From contig DVLE01000001.1 of NCBI GenBank assembly GCA_018715645.1, positions 184,282-248,281 on the forward strand: a DNA stretch of 64,000 nucleotides, read 5' to 3'. Each line of letters starts with the position of its first letter. The first letter of the stretch is position 1. The notes beneath the pieces were generated by a model. That model searched no databases, was not told the DNA's origin, and saw nothing but the letters and a program-made list of their open reading frames with translations. Shown here piece after piece: positions 11,172 through 19,260 of the stretch. Source of the DNA: Candidatus Merdisoma merdipullorum. Lineage in GTDB: Bacteria > Bacillota > Clostridia > Lachnospirales > Lachnospiraceae. Position numbers and translations under genes: made by a program.

Positions 11172-11225
11172 ATTTATTTTCTCCCTCCCTTCCGTCGCCG
11201 CGATCTGTCTTTTTGCCGCACGGTC

Positions 11226-13157
11226 TCAGCTTCTTTTAAACCCCATGCTTTCTTCATAAATCGCTACGATCTCAGGCCCCGGTTCAAGCCCCAGCTCCTC
11301 CCGGAATAGCTTTGTAACCTTATCGTATACCTTTTTTATCTGACCCCGTTCATTCATCTTCCTGTATGCCTGCAGAAGCCCTGCCACCGCATCCTCTGCG
11401 TATGGATCCGCGTCCAGATAAGCCTGCCAGAGCAAAACCTCCTGCTCGTAATTTTCCTTCGAGCTCCAGTATTTAGCCAAGAGCCGGCACGCTCTGCCAT
11501 ACACGCGCTCAAAATACGCCCGCCTGGACATACACCAGGCCCCATCGATTTCTTCCAGATAAACTCCCTGGCAATCCAGAATCTTATCCTGATATGGCAG
11601 GAGTTCCTCCGCGTTTCCTTGTTCAGCCAACTCTCCTATCCGTTTCATCAGACTCAGATCGCTCTGAATCAGGGACATATCCAGAGAATACTGTCTGTCC
11701 TGATAGCGGATGATATGTTCAAACTCAGGATAATCAGACAGTTCCTTGCGGATGCTGTATATCATATTGTGCAGCATAGCCACTGCGTTGTTGGGCGAAT
11801 TGTCCGGCCAAAGCTGTTCCAGCAGTATCCTTCGTTCCACTGACCGGCCCTCCAGATCCACAAGGTACGCAAAAAGCTCCATTCCCTTTCTTGTCCGCCA
11901 GGAGAGTTCCCGATCCTCCGGAAGAAGCGTTACACGAAATTTTCCAAAACAGCTAATCCTCAGAACGACCTTTCCGCCTGGTCTCAGCACAGAGGTTCCC
12001 ACTTTATCCACAATCTCAGCCAAAAGTTCCTGACTGCCGGACCTCTTGGCGTAGACCGCCGCAATCCCAAGCTCCTGTTTTCTCATATAATAGTTGGCAA
12101 TAATCAGAGAAACCTCTCTGCCTGTATCCTCCCCCGCTCTCTCCATCAAAAACCCGCGGAATACAGAATGATAACGATAGCTGCCCTTCTTACCGCCCAC
12201 ATGAAGGATAAACATATCCTCCTGAAGCAGATATTTGAGGATTGCCCCCGCATTTGTAATTCCACAGATCACATTGCAGAGATCTGGCTGCAGCTCTTCC
12301 GCGAAGGATGTTTTGAGCAGAAAATTCTGTATGTCAAACGGCAGCTTTTTAAACAGTTCATACGCGATATAATTTTGAACCAGCGTATCTTCCCGGATGT
12401 CCGGCCAGTCCTTTGGCGAAACCTTTCCTCCCGACTGACGCAGATACAGGGCTACAAACATAATGCCGGCCGGCCAGCCCTCCATGTTTTTCCACACCTG
12501 CTCCGTATATTGTTCTGTGTCCTCCCCGGACAGCATCTTCCGCAGCACTTCATCGGCCTCTTTTTTGGAAAAGCGCAGCTTCTCGTGATTATAGGTCCTG
12601 GCCGTTCCCTTAAGCAGATATTTGGTAAACAGCTCAGGCACGATGCTTTTCGTAGCCACCAGGATAAGAAACTGCTCTGGCATATGATCCAGAAGTTCCT
12701 CCAAAAGCTCAAAAATCTCCGGATTGACCAAAACCTGAAAATCATCCAGCACAATTACCAGTCTCTGTTCCGGAATTTTCTTCATATATTCTGCTGTATC
12801 CACAAGGAGCTCGCGAAGAAACTGGGCAGGAGCAAGCTTTTCCCTGGAAGCGGCCCCCGCATCAAATCCAAACCCATCCAGAGCTCTTTCCAGAGACAGA
12901 ACAAAATATGAAAGAAAGGTGCTTGCCTCATTGTCGAGCGAATCCAGATGATACCAGGCGCAGAGCCGCCCCGGCAGCCTGGCGTACTGGGACATAAGCA
13001 CAGTCTTGCCGTATCCGATGGTGGCATGGAAAATCAAAATCCTGGCCTTTTCCTGCTCCAGCTCGTTAAGAAGATCCTCTCTGATTTGAAAATTCTTCTG
13101 TATATCCGGTATATGGACTTTTGACTCCAATAGCTTTTGCCCGTTTTCCCGTATCAT
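11226..13157 (-). CDS. MalT-like ATPase fused to BTAD/SARP-type transcriptional regulator
   Basis: FHATIGYGKTVLMSQYARL Walker A; C-terminal BTAD-like repeats (LLWQAYLDADPYAEDAVAGLLQAY). Confidence 0.85.
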   Translation of the reverse strand: MIRENGQKLLESKVHIPDIQKNFQIREDLLNELEQEKARILIFHATIGYGKTVLMSQYARLPGRLCAWYHLDSLDNEASTFLSYFVLSLERALDGFGFDAGAASREKLAPAQFLRELLVDTAEYMKKIPEQRLVIVLDDFQVLVNPEIFELLEELLDHMPEQFLILVATKSIVPELFTKYLLKGTARTYNHEKLRFSKKEADEVLRKMLSGEDTEQYTEQVWKNMEGWPAGIMFVALYLRQSGGKVSPKDWPDIREDTLVQNYIAYELFKKLPFDIQNFLLKTSFAEELQPDLCNVICGITNAGAILKYLLQEDMFILHVGGKKGSYRYHSVFRGFLMERAGEDTGREVSLIIANYYMRKQELGIAAVYAKRSGSQELLAEIVDKVGTSVLRPGGKVVLRISCFGKFRVTLLPEDRELSWRTRKGMELFAYLVDLEGRSVERRILLEQLWPDNSPNNAVAMLHNMIYSIRKELSDYPEFEHIIRYQDRQYSLDMSLIQSDLSLMKRIGELAEQGNAEELLPYQDKILDCQGVYLEEIDGAWCMSRRAYFERVYGRACRLLAKYWSSKENYEQEVLLWQAYLDADPYAEDAVAGLLQAYRKMNERGQIKKVYDKVTKLFREELGLEPGPEIVAIYEESMGFKRS

Positions 13158-13171
13158 TCCAGGTTCCTGCC

Positions 13172-13495
13172 TTATCTAACCTTTCCCTTGTGTTTCCTCG
13201 TTCTCATATTTTTGTACAGGCGAACGCAGAATACTGTCGCAATAACGGCCACAGAAAACGCTGCTACTCCTGTCAAAACATATCCTGACGCTCCTTCATG
13301 CAAAAGAACCATCCCATACATTTCCAGCTTTTCCATGTGCGGTTCTCCCGGCATACTCACTGCCGCATACGCAAGAGAAACCGCCAGCAGCATGCAGACA
13401 ACGCTTAATCTTTGAAGCCGGTTCTTTTTCTTCCGTAATTCTATTTCCCTCGTCCTCTTTTTTACCAGCCTGACACGCATCGCAGTATCGTACAT
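13172..13495 (-). CDS. two-TM membrane protein, paralogue of 14932-15291
   Basis: RVxxVKxRxREIExR N-terminus plus two TM segments. Confidence 0.7.
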   Translation of the reverse strand: MYDTAMRVRLVKKRTREIELRKKKNRLQRLSVVCMLLAVSLAYAAVSMPGEPHMEKLEMYGMVLLHEGASGYVLTGVAAFSVAVIATVFCVRLYKNMRTRKHKGKVR

Positions 13496-13619
13496 TACAC
13501 CACGCCTTTATCTTTCAAAATCAACTCTACCCTCAGTTGACAATAAACTTTCCTGTTATTTATATAGGTACATTTTTTCTTAAAACTACGCACCCTTACG
13601 CACAATTTTTGCAAATAAA

Positions 13620-13656
13620 AAAAGCCAAAGACGCTTTTCTACGCCTTTGGCTTTCC
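13620..13656. terminator. Rho-independent terminator
   Basis: AAAGCCAAAG...CTTTGGCTTT stem with flanking A/T runs. Confidence 0.7.
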
Positions 13657-13666
13657 TATGTAAGCA

Positions 13667-14314
13667 TTATCGTTCTGTTTTTCTCTGCGGAAAAGCGCGA
13701 AACACCTTTCCCACCTGCATACCTGCCAGCATGGTTGCGAGCGGAAGGGCATAAGCGACGTACCGCAATGAGCCTCCGTACGCAATCAAAAGATTGTAGA
13801 TGGCATGAAACGTAATCGCCGCGCCCAGAAGACCGAAGGTTCCCGCCGCCTTCAGCCAGCTCCGCTGCCATACGTATTTCAGACCATTTCCCACGATCAT
13901 ACCACAGATGACATGCATCGCGCCTGTTCCAAATCCTCTGATCAGCAAAAAGCCCAGTCTTTCCGTACCGTTCTGAATCAAATAACAGATATTTTCAAAA
14001 GTAGCGAAGCCGGCAGCCACAGTGATGACCGCTCTCTTAACCTCTGAGATTTTTGGCTCAAACACCAGAAAATAGAACAGTACCGGAAGCAGCTTCAGAC
14101 TCTCCTCCACCACAGGAGCTATCTCTACAGTAGCGTTGAAAACATCAGCCTTATAAAACACTGTCAGAAAAGTATTGATGTAAGCCGACAGCAGACACGC
14201 GCCCATGCCCGCCAGATAATGCAGCAGGAAGCGGGTATCTTTCCCGCCTATGCAAAAGATGGCAAGCAGAAGAGGCGCGGCGATACATACAAACACATTT
14301 TCAATGTAAACCAC
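13667..14314 (-). CDS. PrsW-type intramembrane metalloprotease
   Basis: EESLKLLP, FATFENICYL, RGFGTGAMHVICG, FHAIYN motifs in a multi-TM protein. Confidence 0.88.
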   Translation of the reverse strand: MVYIENVFVCIAAPLLLAIFCIGGKDTRFLLHYLAGMGACLLSAYINTFLTVFYKADVFNATVEIAPVVEESLKLLPVLFYFLVFEPKISEVKRAVITVAAGFATFENICYLIQNGTERLGFLLIRGFGTGAMHVICGMIVGNGLKYVWQRSWLKAAGTFGLLGAAITFHAIYNLLIAYGGSLRYVAYALPLATMLAGMQVGKVFRAFPQRKTER

Positions 14315-14939
14315 AGGCCACCGCCTTTCTCACAGCAACCAGCAACAGGGGACACCAGGCAGTCAAAAGAAAATCAAACCAAAAATATGGATTTGTCAGA
14401 GAATCGCCTACCCAGAAACAGGAGGATAACCAGAGGCAATGCTCCAGAATGACAAAGCAAAGTATCGTCACATGAAAAAAGCGCGCCGTTTGTTTCTCTC
14501 TCCCAAATCCACGCAGAAAAATAAGTCCGCGGACAGAATACCAGAAAAGCGGCAGCAGCATAACGCTTATCACGATATTGCTGAAAATGTCTCCAAATGT
14601 ACAGTAAAACAGCAAAAGAAATACGCTGACTGCCAAAACCGGCCAAAAAGCGCGGCTTTTGAAGGCTTTTTCCTCCTTGTCCATAATTGTATGCTGCAGA
14701 AGATTCAGGAAGCTATAGCCGGAAAGCCACGCTATTTCCGCCACATAGAAGGTCCTGGGGGTCTGCGCGAACAGCAGCAGAAAAAGCGTCCAGTACAGTC
14801 CTCCCAAAGCAAAACAGCCATAAAAGCACGTCAGAAGAAAGCACGGCTGCCTGCGATTCCGCCAGTACATGACGCCGGAAAGGACGCAGCAGAAAAGACT
14901 CATAAAAAACTGAAACAGATTATCGATAAATTCAATCAT
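14301..14939 (-). CDS. multi-TM membrane protein
   Basis: Six or more hydrophobic segments; start overlaps upstream gene stop. Confidence 0.7.
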   Translation of the reverse strand: MIEFIDNLFQFFMSLFCCVLSGVMYWRNRRQPCFLLTCFYGCFALGGLYWTLFLLLFAQTPRTFYVAEIAWLSGYSFLNLLQHTIMDKEEKAFKSRAFWPVLAVSVFLLLFYCTFGDIFSNIVISVMLLPLFWYSVRGLIFLRGFGREKQTARFFHVTILCFVILEHCLWLSSCFWVGDSLTNPYFWFDFLLTAWCPLLLVAVRKAVACGLH

Positions 14940-15291
14940 CCGCATCCTCCTGCCCGTCACCATCTTCCTGGCCGTTCTCGTCCAGTCTGCGAAGGCAGAG
15001 GCAAAGAAGAGTGACGCAAACCCCAAGACCAAAGGCGATAAAGCCGATTATCATGTAGCCGTATACAGAATTGCCGCTGAAAATACTTGCCGTCATCCCA
15101 AACCCTGCATATCCGCCCGGCTCCGCACTTTTCACTATCTCCGTCATAAAAACAGACAGAATTACAAGAAAGACAAGGCTGGCCGCCGTAGAGACCGCAG
15201 CGAGCGCATAGCGCCGCCTTCTGCTTCTCCGCGCTTCGATCTCTCTGATACGCCGTTTGACCGCCGCGACGCGCTCCTCAGTAGTCCGCAT
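14932..15291 (-). CDS. two-TM membrane protein, candidate anti-sigma
   Basis: Overlaps the 3' end of an ECF sigma gene; basic cytoplasmic N-terminus, two TM. Confidence 0.65.
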   Translation of the reverse strand: MRTTEERVAAVKRRIREIEARRSRRRRYALAAVSTAASLVFLVILSVFMTEIVKSAEPGGYAGFGMTASIFSGNSVYGYMIIGFIAFGLGVCVTLLCLCLRRLDENGQEDGDGQEDADD

Positions 15292-15823
15292 CTGTAATTC
15301 CCTCCTCCTTCAGCCTCTTTTTCAGAGAATTTTTCCCGCGATACACCAGATCCGCAATCTGCTTCTCTGTCTTGCCCATCACCAGCCCTGCTTCCGCATG
15401 GCGCATCCCTTCAAAAAACACAAGATACAGGACCTCTCTGTAATCGGCCTTCAGCTTATCCATACAGGCATGCAGAATTTGATTTCGTTCCTTTTTCTTA
15501 ACAACTTCCTCTATCAGTTCTTCCGCCTCCGGCTCCTCCTTCAGTTCCTCAAGACTGAAGTAAAAACGCCTCCTGCCTTTATGCCGCAGAGCCATATGCC
15601 GCGCAGACTGATAAAGATAAGCCTTCAGTCCGCCATCGCGGATCTGGGGCTTCTTTGCAAAGAGATAGGAAAACACCTCTATCATCAGATCCTCCGCTTC
15701 GTGAAGATCATGCAGATACCCGTTAATGTACAAGGTAAGCGGACTGCCGTATTTTCTCATCAGTTCTTCCAGTCCTGTCTCATCGCCGTCTATGTAACAG
15801 CGATAATACATTTCATCTGTCAT
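15278..15823 (-). CDS. ECF RNA polymerase sigma factor
   Basis: Sigma region 2 (LYINGYLHDLHEAEDLMIEVFSYLF) and region 4 HTH. Confidence 0.9.
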   Translation of the reverse strand: MTDEMYYRCYIDGDETGLEELMRKYGSPLTLYINGYLHDLHEAEDLMIEVFSYLFAKKPQIRDGGLKAYLYQSARHMALRHKGRRRFYFSLEELKEEPEAEELIEEVVKKKERNQILHACMDKLKADYREVLYLVFFEGMRHAEAGLVMGKTEKQIADLVYRGKNSLKKRLKEEGITDADY

Positions 15824-15962
15824 TTTTACTCCCCGACCTGCTCCTGCTTTTTCCATACAACGACGATTTGATCCTGTATACCATTTTAAACGAAGTTCTC
15901 ATGTCTTTTCAAGTACGGCGAAGGAATTTTTCCCTCAAGCCTTTTCTTTTTAAATCCGCACA

Positions 15963-16061
15963 AAAAAAGCACCGCCCCCGCGCTCCATGTCGCAAAAACA
16001 GTGCCCTGCGTGCGCGATCAGGGGTTCGAACCCTGGACACCCTGATTAAGAGTCAGGTGCT
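15963..16061. repeat. attL (99 bp; contains 3' 51 nt of tRNA-Lys)
   Basis: Identical to 51461-51559; contains the tRNA T-arm and anticodon arm region. Confidence 0.95.
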
Positions 16062-16135
16062 GAATGCTGATTTCATGCAGTTTCATACTTATTTTTAGAC
16101 ATCTCATGGACATCATAAACGGCACAGATATATCA

Positions 16136-16168
16136 AGGGCTCCCAATGAAACTGGGAGCCCTTCTTTC
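16136..16168. terminator. bidirectional terminator after lysis genes
   Basis: AAGGGCTCCCA-ATGAAAC-TGGGAGCCCTT. Confidence 0.75.
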
Positions 16169-16188
16169 CTTATTATGAATTATAACCA

Positions 16189-16902
16189 CTACGCCTGTAC
16201 GATAATCGCATCATACCCGTCCGCCAGCAGTCGATCACGCATGGTTTCTGCGTTTGAGCAGATGCTGTAGGCGCCAACCTGGACGCGATACAGAGCTTTC
16301 TGATCGCCCGTGGGTGTTTCCTCGCCTTCCTCTGCCGGATCCGTTTCTGGCGCCTCCTGCACAGTCTGTCCAGTGATTCCCATCACGATTGCCGCCGCCA
16401 TGTCGCGGTAATCATACAGTTCCACATCGTCCTTGTCGTCTACAAAGCAACATTCCACCAGAACCGCCGGAGCAACGGTATGCTTTAGGATATACAGTCC
16501 GGTGCTGTATTTTACGCCGCGATTCCGAAATCCCAGATCCGCGATAGCCCGGCAGATTTTCTCCGCATATGGCTTCGCGGCGCTGGATGCGGAATATACA
16601 TAAGCTTCTACGCCTGTGGTCTTACCGTTTCCGCTCTTATCACCCGCGCCGCTGTTAAAATGGATGCTGACATCCAGATCCACGGCGTGCTGGTTGCATT
16701 TCGCAACAATCTTTTTCAGCACATCCGTCTGGCCGGACCCATTGTTTTCTGTACAGTCATATACGGTATGTCCCAATGCCTGAAGTTGGGCGATTATCTC
16801 ATCCTTTACACGGCGGTTCTCGTTTGATTCACTAATCAGGCCCACAGCCCCGCAGGCTACCTTTCCGGCTGGATTATGGCCAGCGTGTACATTGATTCTC
16901 AT
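16189..16902 (-). CDS. N-acetylmuramoyl-L-alanine amidase (Amidase_3) with SPOR-like C-terminus (endolysin)
   Basis: INVHAGHNPAGKVACGAVG, DVSIHFNSGAG, VLVECCFVDD; C-terminal YRVQVGAYS. Confidence 0.93.
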   Translation of the reverse strand: MRINVHAGHNPAGKVACGAVGLISESNENRRVKDEIIAQLQALGHTVYDCTENNGSGQTDVLKKIVAKCNQHAVDLDVSIHFNSGAGDKSGNGKTTGVEAYVYSASSAAKPYAEKICRAIADLGFRNRGVKYSTGLYILKHTVAPAVLVECCFVDDKDDVELYDYRDMAAAIVMGITGQTVQEAPETDPAEEGEETPTGDQKALYRVQVGAYSICSNAETMRDRLLADGYDAIIVQA

Positions 16903-16965
16903 ATGATTCCCTTCCTTTCTGTCGGCACTTGCGCCGGCGCAAAAGGGGCGGTTTCCCGCCCCTGG

Positions 16966-17466
16966 TTACTCTATCTTTTCTTCAGCTTCCACATCCGGAA
17001 TTGTACTCTCTCCTGTCTGGTTCAATAATTTTTCCGTAACAGCCAATCCCTTAATCAGAATATTTGGTACATTACATCCGAGTTCTACCAGATTTTCTAA
17101 TATACTGCGAATCTCATTTACGATAAGGCACGCCAAGGTAAACCAGCCCAAAAGCGTCATAAATGACAAGTCGATATTCAGAAGTTCTTTTCCGAGTTCA
17201 TTGAATATGTACGCCATTAAAAACGCCAGAAGAACTATGATCCAATATCCAGCTTTCTTTGCAATACCTACCAGTCCTACATTACTGGATTCCTTGTGGA
17301 GTTTTCGTGATTTCCACCACCCTGTCAGCCAATCCAGTGCATTTAGCAGCAGAAAGGCCGCAAAAAGATACCAGTGCGGCCCGAAAACAGCCGAGAGTAC
17401 AGCAACTACTGCGCCGACTGCCATGTTATACGTGTCAAGTACGTTGGTCACTTCTGTTTTAATCAT
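16966..17466 (-). CDS. phage holin (holin_4/TcdE-like)
   Basis: TM protein with LLNALDWLTGWWKSRKLHKESSNVGLVGIAKKAGYW, next to the amidase. Confidence 0.88.
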   Translation of the reverse strand: MIKTEVTNVLDTYNMAVGAVVAVLSAVFGPHWYLFAAFLLLNALDWLTGWWKSRKLHKESSNVGLVGIAKKAGYWIIVLLAFLMAYIFNELGKELLNIDLSFMTLLGWFTLACLIVNEIRSILENLVELGCNVPNILIKGLAVTEKLLNQTGESTIPDVEAEEKIE

Positions 17467-17547
17467 AAATTTTCTCCTTTCAGTCCGCAAACAGCGGACA
17501 AATAATGTTTTACGGGTTACATAATTTTTTCACAAAATATCCGAACA

Positions 17548-18065
17548 TTAGTTCTCTAAATTCCAGTCTCAATAGCAAGGCCACATACATATATCTGGAT
17601 GCCCCAACCGTTACGAATAATCCGATCGGGGCAGTCAAAAACCGCTGGCCGGATATTGATGATGGAGTGTATATCGCAGATATTATGTGCGGTGGCCGAT
17701 TCTGTGCGCTGGTGCAAAGGGTGAACGATGGCCAATATGGAGTAGTATACGCTATCGGGTATGGAATTGAACGGCCTGCATATGGCAGATGTATCGGCGG
17801 TATATGGAGCTAAATCATGAAAAAGAGAAACTTCTCCAATTGCTAAAGCCGACCCAATTATGGCCTCGCGCATGGAAATTTCCTGCATTCATATCAATGC
17901 CTATTTGAAACCCTATGGCTTGAGGCGTGCATAAATACCTACCAACGGATGGTGCGTTATAAGATTCAGGATTGATTTCGATAGCAACAAAACAGTATTC
18001 ATTAACCATATTCAGATCGACATTACTATACTCCGCAAATGTCGTCCTGGAATTTAGCCCACTAA
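17548..18065. repeat. candidate invertible tail-fibre cassette bounded by inverted repeats
   Basis: TTAGTTCTCTAAATTCCAG (17548-17566) and, on the minus strand, TTAGTGGGCTAAATTCCAG (18047-18065); opposed C-terminal coding segments between them. Confidence 0.75.
17567..17813 (+). other. silent alternative tail-fibre C-terminal coding segment
   Basis: In frame with the repeat (SLNS): SLNSKATYIYLDAPTV...RCIGGIWS*; convergent with the expressed C-terminus. Confidence 0.7.
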
Positions 18066-19260
18066 GCTCCGCCGCTACGGTAGTCTGCGTCCAATGTGCT
18101 GGTGTCCATGTCTCAGCGACAGATATGTCCTGGTTTGCTTTGTAAAGCACATTGTCATAGATGCAATAATCTCCCGCCGCGTAAGTCGCCTCTGGATTAT
18201 ATGCGTCAGCTTGATTCGCTTTGATCAGTTTAATAATCTCTACGCTTTCATCGATTGCTCCTTGTACATTATTCGCATTTAATCCACTGGATGTATTGCT
18301 ATAGGTTACGTCGGTCGCCGTAATCTCCTCGCCTCCGCCGGCCGGAATATAATCGGATCCATTCCAGATATACGCCAATGCAGGATTGACGGTATTGTCG
18401 ATATACAGCATATTTTCCTGTCCGGTCTCCGGAAATGCAGCGCGCTCCGCAAAGATGATCTCCTGCGTTCCTGCAGGCCCTTCCGGTCCCTGCGGGCCTT
18501 CGATATTTCCGATATACGTCCACTGCGCTGTCTCGGCGTCGCCCGCTACGGTACAGGTATACACATTGCCCCTATCATCTCCTGTGCTGATATTTAAATA
18601 TTTGTCTCCTACATTTGCTGCCGTAATCCCAGATCCGGCAAATATTACGCCGCTTGTACTTGTCCCCGTAATATCATCGCCGTAATACCACATAGAGCCG
18701 TCAGCTCCCCGCGGGACCGTGAAATTCAAGACTGCATCACCTGTGGTCCCGGAATTATTTACTGCCGCGTCAGTTCCCGGATCGCCCGTTGTAGTAGTTC
18801 CTACGGTTACTGTCGCCGCATCTCCTTTCAGGCCGTTCTTTTTCAGCTCCTCTACTTCTGCTAAAGCCGTGACCAGAGCCGTAAATTCATCACTTGACGT
18901 GATTCCGGCATAATCAATATTACTTCTTTGATTTTGGAGCAGAAAAATCGGCGTGGTAATGTTATTTCCTTCTGCGTCGATCATCTGTAGCTCCACCTCC
19001 AGCATTCCCGGTACCATGAGCATCTGCTGGGAGAAATCGACCTGAATTTGATTTCCGGATACAGTGCAGTCCGCGTATACCTTAGTCCCGTCCGGTTTTT
19101 TCACATAGATATTCACCAATTCATCTTCCGGCACCACGGCGACGCTGTTTGCCGTCAAAGTCACCTGCGCGCCGCGTCCGATATTTGCCTGCTGAGCTGG
19201 CATAATCGGCAACGGGTAGATATTATATAGATCCACAGTTATCGGATAATATAATTTCAT
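17815..19260 (-). CDS. tail fibre / BppU-like baseplate upper protein with collagen-like segment
   Basis: BppU-like N-terminus, GPQGPEGPAG, trimeric fibre-like C-terminus. Confidence 0.85.
   Translation of the reverse strand: MKLYYPITVDLYNIYPLPIMPAQQANIGRGAQVTLTANSVAVVPEDELVNIYVKKPDGTKVYADCTVSGNQIQVDFSQQMLMVPGMLEVELQMIDAEGNNITTPIFLLQNQRSNIDYAGITSSDEFTALVTALAEVEELKKNGLKGDAATVTVGTTTTGDPGTDAAVNNSGTTGDAVLNFTVPRGADGSMWYYGDDITGTSTSGVIFAGSGITAANVGDKYLNISTGDDRGNVYTCTVAGDAETAQWTYIGNIEGPQGPEGPAGTQEIIFAERAAFPETGQENMLYIDNTVNPALAYIWNGSDYIPAGGGEEITATDVTYSNTSSGLNANNVQGAIDESVEIIKLIKANQADAYNPEATYAAGDYCIYDNVLYKANQDISVAETWTPAHWTQTTVAAELSGLNSRTTFAEYSNVDLNMVNEYCFVAIEINPESYNAPSVGRYLCTPQAIGFQIGIDMNAGNFHARGHNWVGFSNWRSFSFS

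Noticed and set aside
17556-17888. 110 aa minus-strand ORF
   Set aside because: Antisense to the silent tail-fibre cassette; the plus-strand reading matches the inverted-repeat frame
17815-19260. Diversity-generating retroelement on the tail fibre
   Set aside because: No reverse transcriptase ORF and no template/variable repeat pair with A-specific changes found in the window
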